NCBI RefSeq assembly: GCF_900102925.1
Contig: NZ_FNKI01000002.1
Location: forward strand, 310,001 to 374,000
DNA from: Flagellimonas zhangzhouensis
Lineage (GTDB): Bacteria > Bacteroidota > Bacteroidia > Flavobacteriales > Flavobacteriaceae
DNA: 64,000 nt
Direction: 5' to 3'
Shown here in pieces: positions 1-6,812 of this stretch; position 1 is the first letter of the stretch, and the number at the start of each line of letters is the position of its first letter. Below the pieces are notes generated by a model. The model had not been told where the DNA came from, searched no databases, and worked only from the letters and a program-made list of their open reading frames with translations. Position numbers and translations under genes: made by a program.

Positions 1-825
1 ATTGTTATTTGTCAATTCCATAATGTCAGAATAACTGATACCAGTATAACAGCTGAAGACGAAAAGGTCCCTAACCCGATCTAATCGATCAATTAAAAAC
101 TTGTAGGTTTCTAAATTGCTTAGTTCGTTCGCGCTTAAGAATTCTCTTTGTTTATGTTCGAATGTTGGTTTCCAGCGTAAAAAAGGATCTCTATCAATCC
201 ATTCCAATTGATAAGCAAGATTAATGATTTTTCTAAGCCTTTGCAGATGCTTCATTACTGTATTATGACTCATGGCCTTGGGATGACCCTTTGGATAATA
301 ATTAACCAAAAACATTTCAAGGTCTGAAATGAACTTGTAATTAAGTTGACGTAGATGAACATCTGATGTTTTGAGATTATTTTTAAGAAATCTATTTATG
401 TAATTCTCGGTTATTCCAAAATTTCTAATGGTACCTGGGGCTAGCGTGTTTTCGATTTTTCTATTATGGTATTCCAGTAAATCCAATAGAGTTTTGGAGT
501 TGATATTTTCTCCGTTGTAAAGTGATTTGACCAATTGGGGAGTTATTAGATCGCCCTTATATTTTAAATCTTGGTAAATATTCAATAATCTGGCTTGAAC
601 AAGATCTAAGTACCGATTGATATCTTGAGATTCTTTTGTTTTTCCTTTGACTTTTTTATTAAGGTTGTCCCATAGATCAATATTGATCTTTCTTTTAATA
701 CCAATATTGGCTCTTTTCCCATTAACGGTTATTCTTACAAAGATTTCCGCTTTATTATTAATAGCTCGTGATTTGTTAATCCAGAATAGGATTGAAAAGG
801 TGTGTGATGTTTTCATAGTTGTCAT
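1..825 (-). CDS. Site-specific tyrosine recombinase (integrase), partial, runs off left edge
   Basis: Reading the minus strand from an ATG at 825 gives about 275 codons open to the window edge, beginning MTTMKTSHTFSILFWINK; a second in-frame ATG lies at 816. The layout is that of Bacteroidota integrases: an N-terminal arm-type DNA-binding region (about residues 5-90), a SAM-like core-binding domain (about 100-200), then the start of the catalytic domain with the box FVFSCYTGISYSDI. The classical first catalytic arginine position is a serine (TGIS), as known for IntDOT-like enzymes of this phylum. The remaining catalytic residues lie outside the window. The gene points away from tRNA-Arg at 1040-1113, the usual arrangement for an island or integrative element inserted at a tRNA 3' end. 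The integrase assignment is firm; element type is unknown. Confidence 0.9.
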   Translation of the reverse strand, partial: MTTMKTSHTFSILFWINKSRAINNKAEIFVRITVNGKRANIGIKRKINIDLWDNLNKKVKGKTKESQDINRYLDLVQARLLNIYQDLKYKGDLITPQLVKSLYNGENINSKTLLDLLEYHNRKIENTLAPGTIRNFGITENYINRFLKNNLKTSDVHLRQLNYKFISDLEMFLVNYYPKGHPKAMSHNTVMKHLQRLRKIINLAYQLEWIDRDPFLRWKPTFEHKQREFLSANELSNLETYKFLIDRLDRVRDLFVFSCYTGISYSDIMELTNNN

Positions 826-980
826 CTTAGGTTTAAATGTTAAGATGAAAGTCAAATCAACTATGTATCAGTGCTTTAGGAAAGTATTCGGTCAACACTG
901 TTGACGATTGGATTTTGTTGACCGATTTGTTACCGATTGATATGAAATCAAAACAAATTAAATGTATCCCTAAAAACGCT

Positions 981-1015
981 GAAAACCTTACAGTTATAAG
1001 TTCTGTAAGGTTTTC
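981..1015. terminator. Perfect 13-bp inverted repeat between integrase and tRNA-Arg
   Basis: GAAAACCTTACAG (981-993) is followed by a 9-nt loop and its exact complement (1003-1015). On the minus strand it lies about 25 nt after the tRNA and is followed by a short T-run (GCGTTTTT), fitting a terminator for the tRNA transcript. It lies between the integrase and its likely tRNA target, so it could also belong to the attachment region. Confidence 0.55.
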
Positions 1016-1039
1016 CATTATTTTGGTATTGCTACCTAG

Positions 1040-1113
1040 TGACCGCGGCAGGATTCAAACCTGCAACCTTCTGAGCCGTAATCAGATGCGCTATTCAGTT
1101 GCGCCACGCGGCC
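1040..1113 (-). tRNA. tRNA-Arg (anticodon ACG)
   Basis: All 74 nt fold into a standard cloverleaf on the minus strand. The acceptor stem GGCCGCG pairs with CGCGGTC (one G-U pair), the D stem is GCGC/GCGC, the anticodon stem is TCTGA/TCAGA with loop TTACGGC (anticodon ACG), and the T stem is GCAGG/CCTGC with loop TTTGAAT. The discriminator base is A and CCA is not encoded. Its 3' end faces the integrase, so the 3' half is the probable attachment core of an inserted element. Confidence 0.96.
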
Positions 1114-1176
1114 TTATTTAAGGGCTGCAAATATATTTCTTTTTAACTTTACGACAAAACCTTAGCAAATAAAAAA

Positions 1177-1689
1177 ATGGATTTCGGCAGCTACATTCGA
1201 GATATTAAGGACTATCCCAAGCCTGGAGTGGTTTTTAAAGACATAACCCCATTGCTCAACGACCCAATTGCACTCAGAAAAACAGGCGAGGCTTTGTTGG
1301 GATTTACGTCCAATATGCAAATTGACAAGGTGGTCGGAGTGGATAGCAGGGGCTTTATTTTTGCTCCTATGCTGGCCGAAAAGCTTGAGGCTGGATTTGT
1401 TCCTGTGCGTAAGAAAGGTAAATTACCCTTTAAGACTGTTGCAGAATCCTATGTGCTCGAATATGGCGAAGGAGAATTGGAAATCCATGCCGATGCCATA
1501 CAGCCTGGAGAAAAAGTTTTGGTACACGATGATGTATTGGCCACTGGTGGAACTGCCCAGGCCGTTTGCAAATTGGTCGAAAAGTTGGGAGGCGAAGTGG
1601 TACAATGCAACTTTTTAATTGAACTCACCTTTTTAGGTGGCTCAGAAAAGCTCAATGGGTATCCTATTCGAGCGCTCTTACAATATTAA
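1177..1689 (+). CDS. apt: Adenine phosphoribosyltransferase
   Basis: The 170-residue protein is full length for the family. It converts adenine and PRPP to AMP and pyrophosphate (purine salvage, cytosol). The PRPP-binding signature VLVHDDVLATGGTAQA sits at about residues 114-129, the mobile loop RKKGKLPF at 78-85, and the N-terminal IRDIKDYPKPGVVFKDITPL is typical. The gene is monocistronic and its stop codon overlaps the end of the convergent small gene at 1686-1829. Confidence 0.97.
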   Translation: MDFGSYIRDIKDYPKPGVVFKDITPLLNDPIALRKTGEALLGFTSNMQIDKVVGVDSRGFIFAPMLAEKLEAGFVPVRKKGKLPFKTVAESYVLEYGEGELEIHADAIQPGEKVLVHDDVLATGGTAQAVCKLVEKLGGEVVQCNFLIELTFLGGSEKLNGYPIRALLQY

Positions 1690-1829
1690 TCCAAGGCTTT
1701 GGTGGTCACAAAGTAACGCCATCCAATAATGGCTAGCTGTAATTTACTTGCTTTGGATAAATCCAAACCTTTTTTAGTGTAGGAGGGAAGTACAACTTTG
1801 TTGATTTTCGCCAGAATTTTATAAAACAT
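1686..1829 (-). CDS. Conserved small flavobacterial protein, 47 aa, unknown function
   Basis: The minus strand from the ATG at 1829 gives a 47-residue basic protein starting MFYKILAKINKVVLP and ending GWRYFVTTKALD. I recognise this as a short family seen across Flavobacteriia; I believe some databases label it SsrA-binding protein, but it has no visible SmpB domain and that name should not be trusted. It contains many lysines, one hydrophobic stretch (LQLAIIGW) and no signal peptide. It ends convergently inside the apt stop codon (3-nt overlap), an arrangement that supports it being a real gene. Confidence 0.72.
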   Translation of the reverse strand: MFYKILAKINKVVLPSYTKKGLDLSKASKLQLAIIGWRYFVTTKALD

Positions 1830-2346
1830 GTTTGTCTATTGTGCGAGACAAATATAAGAGGTTCAGCCTTAAGTAAATTATTTGGGACGGGATATTGGTT
1901 TAATACGCCTACGCCAACATAAAAACAAAAGTGATTAATTGTACCAAAAGCGTCACGAATATTTTGACTAGGGTTATCATTTTTCTGCTTGATTTATTGG
2001 TTAAAAGACTATGATTTTTTGATTATGATTTTCAATATATAATGAGGAAAATCATTGTTCCAAGCTTTTGAATGAAAATCTATGTAATTGCATATGAAAT
2101 TGTAGTTTTAAAAACGAAATACTTCTATAACAGAAATAGTTTCCCTTGTAAAAAGTTTTAAAACGTAATCTAAAAATCAATTTTACATTTTGAATAGTAA
2201 TAATTGTAGGGGGTTTTTAGGCGTGTTTTCGAAAACCAAGGGGCGTTTCGTTTAAAAATTGGGTGTTTTGGCACTTTTCGTTTAGTAGCTACAAATAAAA
2301 AAGCCGCTCACAAGGGAACGGCTTTCTGTAATTTTGATATATAAGT
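1830..2346. other. 517-bp AT-rich intergenic region; possible 23-aa hydrophobic peptide
   Basis: No long gene is present. On the minus strand an ATG at 1980 opens a 23-codon frame to a stop at 1909, encoding a wholly hydrophobic peptide beginning MITLVKIFVTLLVQL that could be one membrane segment; there is no independent support for it. The 2000-2290 stretch is very AT-rich with no recognisable RNA. The right end holds the terminator of the M56 gene. Confidence 0.4.
2300..2325 (-). terminator. Rho-independent terminator of the M56 gene
   Basis: On the minus strand AAAGCCG and CGGCTTT form a stem around CGGTTCCCTTGTGAG-type loop sequence, followed by TTTTTATTTGT. It lies about 20 nt after the stop of the M56 peptidase gene. 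Confidence 0.8.
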
Positions 2347-4080
2347 TTAGTTCTTTTTCGTGGTAATTTCAATTACTCCATCCTTTGCTTTTTTGCCATA
2401 CTTATCGATAGCTTTATCACCTTTAAAAACATTCATGCTTTTAATATTGGATGGGTCAAGGGCTTTTACGTCTTCCGATTTTGCTTTTTTGCCATCTATA
2501 TAATATAGTGGCTCGTCTTTACCATCAGTGTCGATAAAGAAAAAGTTGCCACTACCTCCGATTACTTCAATATCCTCTACGTCATCGGAATCTTTCATGA
2601 TGAAAACCTGTCCACTTTTAGTTACTGTACTTTTTGCATCGGCTTCACGAATCACCACAACATTGCCATCATCACCTTTTGTGTGAATCTTTTTTACAAT
2701 AACATGTTCTTTTTCTCCATCATCTGAAATGAAAACGGCACCATCATCACTTACTTTTACATTGATATCGATTTCTTTCTCTTCCCCGTCTTCAGTTTTT
2801 ACAATAACTCTCTTGCTGCCATCCACTTTTTTGATGACAATTTCTTTCTCATCAGAAGAAGTCCAAGTAGCATCCCCGTCCAATTTATGAATACGAACTT
2901 GATGTTTTTTGCCACTTCCTATGGAAACCATATTGGCAGCATCGTCGTAAAATACATTGATAGGATCGATAGGGCCATCAGAGTTGCTGTTGTAATTGCT
3001 GCTAAAGCTTTCTCCTTTTGAGCTCTTACCACTAATTTGAATGCTTACTTCAATAATTTCTTTAGCCTCATTACGCACGGTGGTATAACTGAAATCAATG
3101 TCGTCGGCAGCTAGGTCCTTTTTCATTTTATCCAGTTGCTCATCCGTAGTGTTCTTGTCGATGATGAGTTCAACAGTTTTGTCTGCAAAAAGCATATCGT
3201 CCACATTAGGTTCGGAATAGGTGTAGACCGTCTCCGTTGCAAAACTTACCAAGAAGAGACCCAATAGGGGGAGTATCAACAAGGTTTTGAAGGCATTACT
3301 TTTTTTCGATTGATTTTGATTTAACATGACTATTCGTTTTTTGATTAATGAATTATAGAATGAATTAGTTAATTGAAATTCGGGTTGCTCCACAGCTTGC
3401 TTAAGCATTAGGTATTGATACGCTTTTTTATCGGGGGCACTTTGCATAGCAAAATGATCCGCCAAATACTCCAGGTTTTGCTTAACGGTAATTTTGTACA
3501 ACCATAATAGGGGGTTGAACCAGAAAACAATTTTTAAAACCTCCAAGAATAAGATGTCCAACGAGTGCAATTGTCGGGCATGTACCTTTTCGTGGTCCAA
3601 AATGGTTTTAAGCTCATCCGATGCAAAAATGCGTGGGTTGTAAAATATGTAGTTGAAAAAGGAAAATGGGTTGATTTTCTTTTCGGTCTCAATATGCAAA
3701 AAAGGTGTTTCCTTCCAAACAACAGCGTCATTTGCCATCGACTTAAGTTGACTCAATCGGAAAATAAATCGAACCAATAAGAATGTTGTTATAATAAGGT
3801 ATATGCCTAAAAGAATATTTTCGGTAGACCAAATACTGTTCAATGGTTCGGTAGTGGTAATTGTACCCATGTTCACAGCTTCCAAAAATTCTGGTTTTTC
3901 CCTCACCACGGTTCTTCTGATCTTAATCAAAGGAAATAATAAGGATAGGATAAGACCAGAAAGTAAGAACAATCGGTTTTGGGCAAAAAGGGTATCACGT
4001 TTTAAAAATAAAAAGTACACTGCCAAAAAGCCACCAAGGATTGCTGCCGATTTTAATAGATATATAAGTATAGCTTCCAT
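2347..4080 (-). CDS. M56 family (BlaR1/MecR1-like) membrane metallopeptidase sensor
   Basis: The 577-residue protein has four hydrophobic segments (about residues 4-25, 35-52, 88-108 and 266-281), with an M56 zinc protease domain between the third and fourth: HEKVH at 163-167 and the downstream ligand motif EYLADHFA near 204. In the family such proteins sense an outside signal and cleave the partner BlaI repressor. The large C-terminal part (about 290-577) is not a penicillin-binding domain. It is acidic, rich in DDG-containing strands, and ends with a segment resembling a TonB-receptor plug (YYIDGKKA ... IKSMNVFKGDKA ... DGVIEITTKK). Its start overlaps the blaI stop by 1 nt, so the two are co-transcribed. 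The ligand is unknown. Confidence 0.88.
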   Translation of the reverse strand: MEAILIYLLKSAAILGGFLAVYFLFLKRDTLFAQNRLFLLSGLILSLLFPLIKIRRTVVREKPEFLEAVNMGTITTTEPLNSIWSTENILLGIYLIITTFLLVRFIFRLSQLKSMANDAVVWKETPFLHIETEKKINPFSFFNYIFYNPRIFASDELKTILDHEKVHARQLHSLDILFLEVLKIVFWFNPLLWLYKITVKQNLEYLADHFAMQSAPDKKAYQYLMLKQAVEQPEFQLTNSFYNSLIKKRIVMLNQNQSKKSNAFKTLLILPLLGLFLVSFATETVYTYSEPNVDDMLFADKTVELIIDKNTTDEQLDKMKKDLAADDIDFSYTTVRNEAKEIIEVSIQISGKSSKGESFSSNYNSNSDGPIDPINVFYDDAANMVSIGSGKKHQVRIHKLDGDATWTSSDEKEIVIKKVDGSKRVIVKTEDGEEKEIDINVKVSDDGAVFISDDGEKEHVIVKKIHTKGDDGNVVVIREADAKSTVTKSGQVFIMKDSDDVEDIEVIGGSGNFFFIDTDGKDEPLYYIDGKKAKSEDVKALDPSNIKSMNVFKGDKAIDKYGKKAKDGVIEITTKKN

Positions 4081-4439
4081 TACTTTTTCTTTTCAATTAG
4101 ATCTATGATCTCTTTTAATTCACTAATCGAAATTTTTTCCTCTTGGGCAAAGTGCGACACCAAACTTTTAAAAGAGTCATTATAATAATCCGCAATAGCA
4201 GTGTTCACATACTTTTTTCTATACTGTTCTTTGCTTACGGTTGGAAAGTAGCGGTGGGTGTTCCCAAAAGCTTCGTGATCCACAAAACCTTTTTCCTGTA
4301 AATTTCTTACGATAGTGGATAAGGTATTGTAGTGGGGTTTTTCGCCCTCTATCTCCTCTAAAATTTCTTTTACAAAAGCCTTGTTCAGTTTCCAGAGGAT
4401 TTTCATGATTTCCTCTTCCTTATTGGTCAATTTTTGCAT
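4080..4439 (-). CDS. BlaI/MecI/CopY family transcriptional repressor
   Basis: This is a 119-residue winged-helix protein of the usual family length. The N-terminal helices include KEEEIMKILWKLNKAFVKEIL and the recognition region is HYNTLSTIVRNLQEKGFV, followed by a C-terminal dimerisation helix region. Repressors of this family bind palindromic operators as dimers and are inactivated by cleavage by the neighbouring M56 peptidase. Two 16-bp palindromes just upstream (4488-4523) are the probable autoregulatory operators. Confidence 0.93.
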   Translation of the reverse strand: MQKLTNKEEEIMKILWKLNKAFVKEILEEIEGEKPHYNTLSTIVRNLQEKGFVDHEAFGNTHRYFPTVSKEQYRKKYVNTAIADYYNDSFKSLVSHFAQEEKISISELKEIIDLIEKKK

Positions 4440-4487
4440 GATGAATTAAATATGGAACCAAACATAATACTAATAATATAGTTAAAC

Positions 4488-4523
4488 AACTATTTTTATA
4501 GTTTGTTAACTATTTTTATAGTT
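4488..4523. promoter_or_regulatory. Tandem palindromic operator candidate for BlaI
   Basis: The 16-bp sequence AACTATTTTTATAGTT occurs twice (4488-4503 and 4508-4523), 20 bp apart start to start. Each is an inverted repeat AACTAT-N4-ATAGTT. A further half site ATAGTT lies at 4478-4483. The copies are 49-84 bp upstream of the blaI start and also upstream of the divergent antiporter gene. Spacing of two helical turns fits cooperative binding of dimers. The assignment to BlaI is inference. Confidence 0.65.
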
Positions 4524-4589
4524 TTTATTTTTCGACATCCATGCGCAAAGGAGTAAATCTTCCTTTATCTTTACACCAAAATTTACTTT

Positions 4590-5528
4590 TTGGGAAATCT
4601 ACTCTTTATTGTTTTAGGGCTTGTTTTGTTGATTGTTGGTGGAAATTGGTTGTTGAAATCCGCTGTAGCCATGTCCCTTCGTTTATATATTCCAAAAATT
4701 GTGATTGGGATGACGGTGGTTTCATTTGCTACCTCTGCTCCAGAACTCATTGTTAGTATAAAAGCCGCTTTAGATGGATTTCCTGATCTGGCCTTAGGGA
4801 ATGTTGTAGGTTCCAATATTGCCAATTTGGCTTTAGTTCTTGCCATTACCGTTATTTTGGGAAGCATTGATGTCCGTAAAAGCTTTTATACCACTGATTG
4901 GCCTGTAATGATGTTGGCTTCCCTGGTGTTTTGTGGCTTCATTTATTTTGATGGAGTGCTACAACAATATGAAGGCATTATTTTGGTGGCCATGTTGTTC
5001 GCTTTCTTAATTTACTTATTACGTTTTCAAAAAACAGCTGTAGAGGATGAAATGCCCGAAGATGATGTGCCTTTACCTTTATATAAAATAGTATTGTATT
5101 TGGGAATTGGTGGTACGGCCCTATGGGGTGGTTCAGAATTGCTTATTAATGGAGCAGTGGGAATGGCATCTTCATTTGGTGTAAGTGATCGCGTAATCGG
5201 AATCACAGTGGTATCCGTAGGGACAAGCATACCAGAATTGGCTGCATCTGTGATTGCTGTCATAAAAAAGGAAAAAGCAATCTCGTTAGGGAACTTAATA
5301 GGGTCCAATATTTTCAACCTGTTGGCCGTATTGGGAATTACCTCTATCATAACACCAATTTCGGTAGTAGATCAAGGTTTGTTGACCAGCGATATCTTTT
5401 GGATGTTGGGTATATCGTTCTTGATCTTACCCTTGGTATTCTTTCCAAAGGGTTTGCGATTGGGTTGGAGGGATGGTCTAGTGCTTTTGGCCGTTTATGT
5501 TGTTTTTGTCTATATGACTATAAAATAA
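4590..5528 (+). CDS. Calcium/sodium antiporter (CaCA family, YrbG-like)
   Basis: The 312-residue protein has about ten membrane segments in two inverted halves. Each half has the alpha-repeat signature: TSAPEL (48-53) plus GNVVGSN (70-76) in the first, and GTSIPEL plus GNLIGSN in the second. The family exchanges Na+ for Ca2+ or other cations across the inner membrane. No ATG fits the N-terminus: the frame opens at TTG (4590). The ATG at 4541 is in another frame, and an AAGGAG at 4548 is too far away. A TATCTTTA sequence about 20 bp upstream resembles a flavobacterial -7 box, so the leader would be very short. Confidence 0.9.
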   Translation: MGNLLFIVLGLVLLIVGGNWLLKSAVAMSLRLYIPKIVIGMTVVSFATSAPELIVSIKAALDGFPDLALGNVVGSNIANLALVLAITVILGSIDVRKSFYTTDWPVMMLASLVFCGFIYFDGVLQQYEGIILVAMLFAFLIYLLRFQKTAVEDEMPEDDVPLPLYKIVLYLGIGGTALWGGSELLINGAVGMASSFGVSDRVIGITVVSVGTSIPELAASVIAVIKKEKAISLGNLIGSNIFNLLAVLGITSIITPISVVDQGLLTSDIFWMLGISFLILPLVFFPKGLRLGWRDGLVLLAVYVVFVYMTIK

Positions 5529-5556
5529 AAACCGCCCCATAAAAGCGGGACGGTTT
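5529..5556. terminator. Bidirectional terminator between antiporter and glnA
   Basis: AAACCGCCCC pairs with GGGACGGTTT (one C-A mismatch) directly after the antiporter stop, in the 62-bp gap between two convergent genes. Confidence 0.7.
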
Positions 5557-5590
5557 CCATCTATAATCAACAACTAATTTATATACGTGC

Positions 5591-6601
5591 TTATACTTTT
5601 GCGGATTTAACCGTTTTTACGATACGAGCCGCAACTTTGTATGGATCAGCATTAGAAGCAGGTCTTCTGTCTTCCAACCATCCTTTCCATCCTTTTTCCA
5701 CGGTCATAATTGGAATACGGATAGAAGCACCTCTATCGGAAACTCCGTAGCTGAAGTCAGAGATAGAAGCAGTTTCGTGCTTACCTGTCAAACGTTGGTC
5801 GTTGTACTCACCGTAAACAGCAATGTGCTCAGCAGTAACTGGACGGAAAGCTTCACAAATTTTCTCGTAAGTCTCTTTAGAACCACAAGTTCTCAAAATA
5901 GTATTGGAGAAGTTGGCGTGCATACCAGAACCGTTCCAATCCCCTTTAATAGGTTTTGGATGGTACTCGATATAGTATCCGTAGCTTTCAGTCAATCTTT
6001 GTAGCATATAACGGGCAACCCAAATTTCGTCACCAGCTTTTTTAGCTCCTTTGGCGAACAATTGGAATTCCCACTGTCCAGCAGCAACCTCTTGGTTAAT
6101 ACCTTCAAATTGAAGACCAGCATCCAAACACAAATCAGCGTGCTCTTCAACCAAATCTCTACCCCAAGTGTTTCTTCCACCTACGGAGCAGTAGTATAGA
6201 CCTTGAGGTCCTGGATAACCACCAACAGGGAAACCAAGTGGCAACTGAGTGGCAGTGTCCATAATAAAGTATTCTTGCTCAAATCCAAACCAAAAGTCAT
6301 CATCTTCGTCATCAATGGTAGCTCTTGAATTGCTCTCGTGTGGAGTTCCATCAGGATTCAATACCTCAGTCATTACCAAATAACCATTTCTTCTTGCGGG
6401 GTCAGGATAGATGGCTACAGGTTTCAATAAACAGTCAGAAGAACCACCTTCAGCCTGCTTTGTGGATGAACCATCAAAGGACCAAGTTGGGCAATCTTCC
6501 AATTTACCGCTAAAATCTTCTTCAATTCTGGTTTTACTTCTAATGTTGGCTGTTGGCTCATAACCATCCAACCATAGATACTCTAATTTAGATTTGCTCA
6601 T
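5591..6601 (-). CDS. Glutamine synthetase, type II (eukaryotic-like, beta-grasp)
   Basis: This 336-residue enzyme makes glutamine from glutamate, ammonia and ATP in the cytosol. Length and sequence match short type II (GSII) synthetases rather than the 470-residue type I. The beta-grasp domain carries LWLDGYEPTANIRSKTR and WSFDGSSTKQAEG. The metal and substrate motifs are FGFEQEYF, GINQEVAAGQWEFQ and NGSGMHANFS, and RGASIRIP lies near the C-terminus. It is divergent from the type III synthetase at 6813. Type II enzymes lack the adenylylation site of type I, so control is probably transcriptional. Confidence 0.96.
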   Translation of the reverse strand: MSKSKLEYLWLDGYEPTANIRSKTRIEEDFSGKLEDCPTWSFDGSSTKQAEGGSSDCLLKPVAIYPDPARRNGYLVMTEVLNPDGTPHESNSRATIDDEDDDFWFGFEQEYFIMDTATQLPLGFPVGGYPGPQGLYYCSVGGRNTWGRDLVEEHADLCLDAGLQFEGINQEVAAGQWEFQLFAKGAKKAGDEIWVARYMLQRLTESYGYYIEYHPKPIKGDWNGSGMHANFSNTILRTCGSKETYEKICEAFRPVTAEHIAVYGEYNDQRLTGKHETASISDFSYGVSDRGASIRIPIMTVEKGWKGWLEDRRPASNADPYKVAARIVKTVKSAKV

Positions 6602-6676
6602 AATTCTGGTAGTTAATCGTTCTCAATTTTGTGATTAACAAAAATAGGTTTTTCATTTAATTATCAATGTTTTGAC

Positions 6677-6734
6677 GGGGTAAAATCACAAACTCACTCT
6701 TATTATTTATATTACCCCTGTTTTTGTAGGGGAT
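6677..6734. promoter_or_regulatory. Divergent glutamine synthetase control region with GGGGTA/TACCCC elements
   Basis: The 211-bp region between the two divergent glutamine synthetase genes contains GGGGTA (6677-6682), TTACCCC (6712-6718) and AGGGGAT (6728-6734). CCCCT and AGGGG at 6715-6732 form a hairpin-like inverted repeat. The same core sequences recur upstream of the P-II gene. A nitrogen-regulatory role is inference from that sharing. Confidence 0.45.
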
Positions 6735-6812
6735 GAGTGAAAAAAAAGTAAATTTTGCAGGTTATATTATTAAATTGTTAATTGTAGATTTGATTTTTTA
6801 AATTCAATGTAA

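Noticed and set aside
915..1121. 68-aa plus-strand frame across the tRNA region
   Set aside because: It overlaps the tRNA-Arg on the opposite strand and has no protein-like features.
4541..4756. Frame starting at ATG 4541 before the antiporter
   Set aside because: It is out of frame with the antiporter, contains no family motif and is rich in Cys/Trp, typical of a shadow frame.
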